Positions 6,340 through 10,175 of a stretch of DNA of 10,175 nucleotides are shown piece after piece. A program made the translations under genes and the position numbers. Numbering within the stretch: position 1 is the stretch's first letter; each line of letters opens with the position of its first letter. The notes beneath the pieces are model-generated. The model searched no databases. It was not told the DNA's origin and saw only the letters and a program-made list of their open reading frames with translations. Origin of the DNA: Clostridium sp. CAG:413 (GTDB lineage Bacteria > Bacillota > Clostridia > Oscillospirales > Acutalibacteraceae); the NCBI GenBank assembly GCA_000431775.1, contig FR888206.1, positions 79,310-89,484 of the forward strand, written 5' to 3'.

Positions 6340-6923
6340 CTTATCCCCTCCGATACCTTAATGAATATTGTCGCGGCGGTCAGCCCTGCGGTGAGAGAGA
6401 GAGCTGAAGTGACCCAGGCGGCGGGCATTATATCGAAGGGCGAGGCGCAGCCGTGGTCCTGCCGCATGGAGGCGACCGTAGTCGGGATCAGATGAAAAGC
6501 GGCAGAGTTCATAACGATGAATTTTATCATGTCGGGGCTTGCTTTGTCCCTGCCGCCGTTCTCGGCTGATAGCCGCTTCATCGCCTCAAGCCCGAGCGGG
6601 GTGGCGGCGTTGCCGAGGCCGAGCATATTGGCGGTCAAATTCATTGATATTGCTTGAGCCGTCTCGCCTTTCGGGTCCATTTTGGGGAATACCAAACGCA
6701 GCAGCGGCGATATCAGGCGGCAGACCGCTGAGGTCAGCCCCGAACGCTCGGCGATATTCATCAGCCCGCTCCAGAGGCATATCGTGCCCGTCAGACGAAT
6801 ACAGAGCGAGACCGCATCGCCCGCACTCTGCATTATCGCTGAGGTCAGCTCGCCCATGCCGCCCTGCACCGCCGCCGAAACGACGGAGAAAAGTATCATC
6901 CCGACCCAAAAATACATGATCAT
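6327..6923 (-). CDS. spmA: SpmA, spore maturation membrane protein
   Basis: 198 residues from ATG 6923. Several hydrophobic segments are visible, and the family strings LWSGLMNIAERSGL (about 50-63), NLTANMLGLGNAATPLG (95-111) and NSAAFHLIPTT (139-149) are intact. It works with SpmB in the developing spore (family knowledge). The start was chosen because AGGTGG (6936-6931) lies 7 bases upstream. An upstream in-frame TTG at 6947 has no ribosome site, and a second ATG lies two codons downstream at 6917. spmB follows with a 13-base overlap. No clear sigma-A promoter is visible upstream on this strand, which fits expression by a sporulation sigma factor. The gene diverges from an AbrB-type regulator. 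Confidence 0.94.
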   Translation of the reverse strand: MIMYFWVGMILFSVVSAAVQGGMGELTSAIMQSAGDAVSLCIRLTGTICLWSGLMNIAERSGLTSAVCRLISPLLRLVFPKMDPKGETAQAISMNLTANMLGLGNAATPLGLEAMKRLSAENGGRDKASPDMIKFIVMNSAAFHLIPTTVASMRQDHGCASPFDIMPAAWVTSALSLTAGLTAATIFIKVSEGISWKK

Positions 6924-6993
6924 TTTAATCCCACCTAATGGCAACAAAATATGAATAATATGTAAAAAATGCGAGAAAATTGTTAAAAATTGC

Positions 6994-7022
6994 TTGACAT
7001 TAGTTCCCTGCTATGCTATAAT
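6994..7022 (+). promoter_or_regulatory. Strong consensus promoter of the AbrB-type gene
   Basis: TTGACA (6994-6999) and TATAAT (7017-7022) are both perfect sigma-A hexamers, 17 bases apart, with TGC before the -10. This is the strongest promoter in the window. Transcription should start near 7029, giving a leader of about 80 bases. Confidence 0.9.
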
Positions 7023-7031
7023 CCGGGTGAA

Positions 7032-7097
7032 ATGAAAATCCGAAGCGACTGCCGAATGAGTGATAAATTCGCTCGGCGGTTGCATGACCATTATTAA
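7032..7097 (+). CDS. Possible 21-codon upstream ORF in the AbrB-type leader
   Basis: ATG at 7032 opens a 21-residue frame beginning MKIRSDCRMSD, rich in Arg, Lys and His, ending in TAA at 7095-7097. The stop overlaps the Shine-Dalgarno sequence AAGGAGG (7096-7102) of the downstream gene. Because transcription should start within about 4 bases of the ATG, translation would be almost leaderless; no good ribosome site precedes it. It could be chance, since the frame is short. If translated, ribosomes finishing on it would sit on the downstream gene's ribosome site. Confidence 0.25.
   Translation: MKIRSDCRMSDKFARRLHDHY
7048..7080 (+). promoter_or_regulatory. Leader hairpin upstream of the AbrB-type gene
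   Basis: ACTGCC (7048-7053) pairs with GGCGGT (7075-7080), and GAGTG (7058-7062) pairs with CGCTC (7070-7074). There is a 4-base bulge on one side and a 7-base AT-rich loop; two of the eleven pairs are G-U. No U-run follows, so it is not a terminator. It may stabilise the mRNA or affect translation. I recognise no known riboswitch. Confidence 0.45.
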
Positions 7098-7109
7098 GGA
7101 GGAAGAATT

Positions 7110-7355
7110 ATGTTTTCAGGTTTTATCAGAGAAATCGACTCTGTAGGCAGAGTTGTTATACCTATGCAGATCAGAAGAGAGCTCGGCATAGTCAACCCCG
7201 GCAGCAAGGTCGAGATGTTTTCGGACGGCAAGCAGATCCTTGTTAAAAAGGCGGTGCCCGACTGCATCTTTTGCAAGTCGTCGGAGGATCTGACCATGTT
7301 TGAGGGCAAGTGTGTTTGCAAAAACTGCATCGAGAAGCTCAAGGCAGCCGAATAA
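7110..7355 (+). CDS. AbrB/SpoVT-family DNA-binding regulator with C-terminal cysteine motif
   Basis: 81 residues. Residues 1-47 are a swapped-hairpin AbrB domain: GFIREIDSVGRVVIPMQIRREL (4-25) followed by GSKVEMFSDGKQILVKK (31-47). The tail holds CIFC (52-55) and CVCKNC (68-73). The pairs C52/C55 and C70/C73 could bind zinc, as in many small clostridial AbrB-like proteins. Such proteins dimerise or tetramerise and act as transition-state or sporulation regulators; the targets of this one are unknown. The ATG at 7110 has a full AAGGAGG ribosome site 7 bases upstream. The strong promoter, leader hairpin and own terminator make it a monocistronic, highly expressed gene. It diverges from spmA-spmB, so a sporulation role is a reasonable guess only. 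Confidence 0.93.
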   Translation: MFSGFIREIDSVGRVVIPMQIRRELGIVNPGSKVEMFSDGKQILVKKAVPDCIFCKSSEDLTMFEGKCVCKNCIEKLKAAE

Positions 7356-7370
7356 TTCAATACCTGTCGA

Positions 7371-7405
7371 CCCGTCGGGCGTTTTCGCTCGGCGGGGATT
7401 TTTTT
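7371..7405 (+). terminator. Intrinsic terminator after the AbrB-type gene
   Basis: CCCGTCGGGC (7371-7380) pairs with GCTCGGCGGG (7387-7396) over 10 pairs, two of them G-U, with loop GTTTTC. GA and then seven T follow (7399-7405). It begins 15 bases after the stop codon and separates this gene from the ATPase. Confidence 0.88.
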
Positions 7406-7460
7406 CCCCCCGAATGAATATATATGTGGAGACATCTGAGAATTTGCAGGGGGAATTGAA

Positions 7461-10142
7461 ATGGATTGGCATTCCGTATCCGCCGACGCCGCTCTCAGGC
7501 ATCTCGGCAGCAGCGGCGAAAACGGCCTGAGCGAGCGCCAGGCGAAGCAGCGCCTTGAGGAGCACGGCGAGAATAAGCTCGAGGACAAGAAAAAAGCGTC
7601 GCTGCTGCGGCAGTTCATCGCTCAGTTTTCGGATTTCTGCGTTATCATTCTATTCATCGCCTGCATAATTTCATTCGTGACCGGTTTCATTGAGGGCAAC
7701 GGTGATTTCGTCGACCCGATCGTGATATTGATGATAGTGATTTTAAATGCCGTCATTGGTGTGATACAGGAGCGGCGGGCAGAGAGAGCTATAGACGCAC
7801 TCAAGGAGCTGTCCGCGCCGACGGCAAGGGTGGTGCGTTCTGGGAGGGAGCAGCGGCTGAGAACGGAGGAGCTGGTGCCGGGCGATATAATCCTGCTTGA
7901 GAGCGGCGATCTGGTGCCCGCCGACGCAAGGCTGATAAAGACCTCGTCGCTCAAGGTGCGTGAAAGCGCGCTCACGGGCGAGGCTGAGGCGACAGAGAAG
8001 AACGAAAATCTCTGCTTTGAGCATGAATGCCCGCTCGCCGATATGAAAAACTGCGTTTTTGCCTCGACCACCGTTATTTCGGGCAACTGCCGGGCGGTCG
8101 TGACCGAGACGGGTATGGATACTCAGGTCGGGCGGATAGCCGATATGCTTGAATCCGAGTCGGCGCCGCAGACCCCGCTGCAAATAAGGCTCGCCAAGGT
8201 CGGCAAGGCGCTTGCGATAGTTTGTGTTATTATCTGCGCCGTAGTTTTCGCCGTCGGAGTTCAGCGCCGCAGCGGGATAATGAATTCATTTATGCTCTCG
8301 GTCGGGCTTGCCGTGGCGGCGATACCCGAGGGGCTGCCCGCGATAGTGACGGTAGTGCTCTCCATCGGAGTGCAGCGCCTTGCAAAGAGCAACGCCATAA
8401 TACGTCACCTGCCCGCCGTCGAGACTCTCGGCGCGGCGACATATATATGCTCGGATAAAACGGGTACGCTCACGCAGAATAAAATGACCGTAGTGCAGGT
8501 GCGCTCGGCTTCGGGGGAAGTGACCGCAGGCAGCGTACAGGGGCGCGAGATACTGCTGCTCGGCTCGGTCTGCAACGATTCAAAGGCGTTCAAGCGCAAG
8601 GGAAGGCTTAGCTTCAGCGGCGACCCGACCGAAACGGCGATACTTGCAGCGGCGGCGCAGAGCGGGGAGAATATAACGGATATAGGCAAGGAGCATCCGC
8701 GGCTCGGCGAAACGCCGTTCACCTCGGAGCGTAAAATGATGGCGACGGTCAACCGTTTCGGCTCGTCGCTCAGACTGACGGTCAAGGGTGCGCCCGACGT
8801 GCTGCTGCCGCGGTGTACCTCGTGCGCCGACGGCGGCTCGACCGTGTCAATGACCGAGCAGCGGCGGCGAATGATCGCGTCGCAGAATGACGCAATGGCT
8901 GCCGAAGCGCTTAGGGTTATCGCCGTGGCTTATCGCAGCGCTGCCTCCGCCGACGACTTTGACGAGAATGGGCTTATCTTTGCGGGGCTTATCGGTATGC
9001 TCGACCCGCCGAGACCAGAGGCGGCTCAGGCGGTCAAGGTCTGCAAGCAGGCGGGCATAACGCCCGTGATGATAACCGGCGACCATATCTCAACGGCGTG
9101 CGCCGTGGCGGAGAAGCTCGGGATAATGGAGCGCGGCGAGCTTGCAATGACGGGTAGGGATATCGACGGATGCGGCGACGAGGAATTCACCGAGAAGGTC
9201 GGCAAATGCCGCGTCTTTGCCCGTGTAACGCCCGAGCATAAGATGCGTATTGTCAAGGCTCTGCGGGCGAACGGCGAGACGGTCGCAATGACGGGTGACG
9301 GCGTCAACGACGCCCCCGCGCTCAGGGCCGCCGATATCGGCTGCGCCATGGGCAAGGGTGGCACGGATGTCGCAAAGAGCGCCGCCGACATGATATTGAC
9401 CGACGATAATTTCGCAACGATAGTCAAGGCTGTCGAGCAGGGCAGGGGAATATTCGATAATATCAAAAAAGCCGTGCATTTCCTGCTCGGCACCAATATC
9501 GGCGAAATACTCACCATATTCATTTCCTCCGTGCTCGGCTTTGAAGCGCCGCTCGCCGCAATCCACCTGCTTTGGGTCAATCTCGTGACCGATTCGCTGC
9601 CCGCTATGGCGCTCGGCACCGAGAAGCCCGAGGCGGGCATAATGCTCCGCAAGCCGCTGCCTCAAGATAAGGGCTTCTTCGCCGACGGGCTGTGGCTCGA
9701 TATATCCCTCGAAGGTATTCTCATCGGGGCGCTGACTTTGATCTCCTTCGGGATAGGCCGCTTCATGCTGCCGTGCGCCGACCCGCTTACCCTCGGCAGG
9801 ACTATGGCGTTCTGCACGCTCAGCTTCTGCGAGATAACGCATTCGGTCAATATGCGCTCGTCCCTGCCGCTTTATAAAATAGGCTTTTTCAGCAATCGGA
9901 TGATGAATATCGCTTTCCCCGTCTGCGTTGCGGCTCAGGCGGCGGTCGTGGTGATCCCGACCCTCGCAAGGCTCTTTGACGTAGTGCCGCTGAGCGCATT
10001 CCAATGGCTCATCGTGGCGGCTGTATCCCTCGTGCCGCTCGCCGTGGGGGAGGTAGGCAAGCTGCTGACTCATTTACACCGCAAAAAAGAAAAAACCGAG
10101 GCCGTTTTAAGCGGCTTCGGCACAAAAAAAAGAGGCTGTTGA
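7461..10142 (+). CDS. P-type Ca2+-transporting ATPase (type II, SERCA-like)
   Basis: 893 residues, the usual full length. It pumps cations, most likely Ca2+, out of the cell using ATP. In order: cation-ATPase N-domain (about 1-55), membrane helices M1-M2 (about 58-102), actuator loop with LTGEA (171-175), M3-M4 with PEGLP (289-293), phosphorylation motif DKTGTLT with Asp332, ATP-binding KGAP (442-445), TGD (539-541), TGDGVNDAP (611-619), and M5-M10 (about 670-867). Residues matching the SERCA Ca2+ sites are present: Glu290 in M4, Asn679 and Glu682 in M5 (TNIGEI), and Asn707, Thr710 and Asp711 in M6 (WVNLVTDSLP). These favour Ca2+ over Na+/K+ or H+. AGGGGGAA at 7448-7455 precedes the ATG. I see no convincing promoter of its own in the 55 bases after the upstream terminator. 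The final 20 or so codons coincide with two leftward terminators. Confidence 0.95.
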   Translation: MDWHSVSADAALRHLGSSGENGLSERQAKQRLEEHGENKLEDKKKASLLRQFIAQFSDFCVIILFIACIISFVTGFIEGNGDFVDPIVILMIVILNAVIGVIQERRAERAIDALKELSAPTARVVRSGREQRLRTEELVPGDIILLESGDLVPADARLIKTSSLKVRESALTGEAEATEKNENLCFEHECPLADMKNCVFASTTVISGNCRAVVTETGMDTQVGRIADMLESESAPQTPLQIRLAKVGKALAIVCVIICAVVFAVGVQRRSGIMNSFMLSVGLAVAAIPEGLPAIVTVVLSIGVQRLAKSNAIIRHLPAVETLGAATYICSDKTGTLTQNKMTVVQVRSASGEVTAGSVQGREILLLGSVCNDSKAFKRKGRLSFSGDPTETAILAAAAQSGENITDIGKEHPRLGETPFTSERKMMATVNRFGSSLRLTVKGAPDVLLPRCTSCADGGSTVSMTEQRRRMIASQNDAMAAEALRVIAVAYRSAASADDFDENGLIFAGLIGMLDPPRPEAAQAVKVCKQAGITPVMITGDHISTACAVAEKLGIMERGELAMTGRDIDGCGDEEFTEKVGKCRVFARVTPEHKMRIVKALRANGETVAMTGDGVNDAPALRAADIGCAMGKGGTDVAKSAADMILTDDNFATIVKAVEQGRGIFDNIKKAVHFLLGTNIGEILTIFISSVLGFEAPLAAIHLLWVNLVTDSLPAMALGTEKPEAGIMLRKPLPQDKGFFADGLWLDISLEGILIGALTLISFGIGRFMLPCADPLTLGRTMAFCTLSFCEITHSVNMRSSLPLYKIGFFSNRMMNIAFPVCVAAQAAVVVIPTLARLFDVVPLSAFQWLIVAAVSLVPLAVGEVGKLLTHLHRKKEKTEAVLSGFGTKKRGC
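10083..10120 (-). terminator. Second of two tandem leftward terminators, inside the ATPase 3' end
   Basis: CCGAGGCCG (10096-10104) pairs with CGGCTTCGG (10112-10120) over 9 pairs, one G-U, with a 7-base loop. Read leftwards it is followed by six T, one C and six T (10095-10083). It would act as a backup to the neighbouring terminator for a leftward gene lying to the right of the window. Confidence 0.75.
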
Positions 10143-10155
10143 GAAACAGCCTCTT
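10124..10155 (-). terminator. First of two tandem leftward terminators, overlapping the ATPase stop codon
   Basis: AAGAGGCTGTT (10130-10140) and AACAGCCTCTT (10145-10155) form a perfect 11-bp stem with loop GAGA. Read leftwards it runs into a T tract ending at 10124. Read rightwards only TT follows before A residues, so it is a poor terminator for the ATPase itself, though the stem may protect the mRNA 3' end. It implies a convergent gene beyond the right edge. Confidence 0.82.
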
Positions 10156-10175
10156 AAAAAATCCTTATCAGTCGC

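Noticed and set aside
6921..6947. TTG start at 6947 for spmA
   Set aside because: The Shine-Dalgarno AGGTGG would then lie inside the gene; ATG 6923 is correctly spaced behind it.
6950..6965. CATATTA on the minus strand as a forespore sigma-factor -10 for spmA
   Set aside because: It resembles a sigma-G-type -10, but no matching -35 is found at 17-18 bases, and such strings are common in AT-rich DNA.
9090..10073. A 327-codon leftward open frame opposite the ATPase
   Set aside because: It is antisense to the conserved P-type ATPase hinge and membrane motifs and rich in His, Arg and Glu as expected of a shadow; no ribosome site was seen.

Overview
The window looks like chromosomal DNA from a spore-forming clostridial Firmicute, most likely a gut or rumen Ruminococcaceae/Oscillospiraceae-type organism. 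Four things point that way: a spmA-spmB spore maturation pair, a LexA gene with operators close to the Gram-positive Cheo-box type, a family 3 glycosidase with the swapped domain order known from Ruminococcus and Butyrivibrio, and a short palindromic intergenic repeat whose sequence resembles repeats common in gut Firmicutes. Coding regions are GC-rich while promoters are very AT-rich, with near-consensus sigma-A boxes. The taxon is inferred from content; no marker gene such as rRNA is present.

Left part (1-2740). A serine beta-lactamase-fold hydrolase, cut by the left edge, is transcribed leftwards and diverges from lexA. The 216-base intergenic region carries a promoter on each strand, two LexA-box-like sites on the lexA core promoter, and a perfect 12-bp inverted repeat that brackets the hydrolase promoter. 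lexA is followed after 35 bases by a small isochorismatase-like cysteine hydrolase, probably in the same transcript, and then by a hairpin terminator.

Middle part (2740-6960). A non-coding convergent gap of about 380 bases contains a roughly 150-bp MITE-like element with terminal inverted repeats, plus a third related hairpin unit. Bases 2738-2814 hold nothing I recognise. Beyond the gap, leftward genes run spmA, spmB, then a secreted GH3 glycosidase. spmA and spmB overlap and look translationally coupled. The GH3 gene has its own promoter in the 85-base gap after spmB and a strong terminator at its end. It is probably metabolically unrelated to spore maturation.

Right part (6960-10175). Divergent from spmA is a strong promoter driving a small AbrB-type DNA-binding protein with a C-terminal four-cysteine motif. 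Its leader contains a hairpin and a possible 21-codon upstream ORF. After a terminator comes a complete P-type Ca2+-ATPase. The last 20 or so codons of the ATPase double as two tandem terminators for a leftward gene outside the window.

Most genes here belong to known families. The items least explained by family knowledge are the inverted repeat around the hydrolase promoter, the leader of the AbrB-like gene, the terminator-encoded ATPase tail and the repeat cluster. I found no CRISPR array, transposase, phage gene, tRNA or rRNA, and no convincing new multi-gene system.
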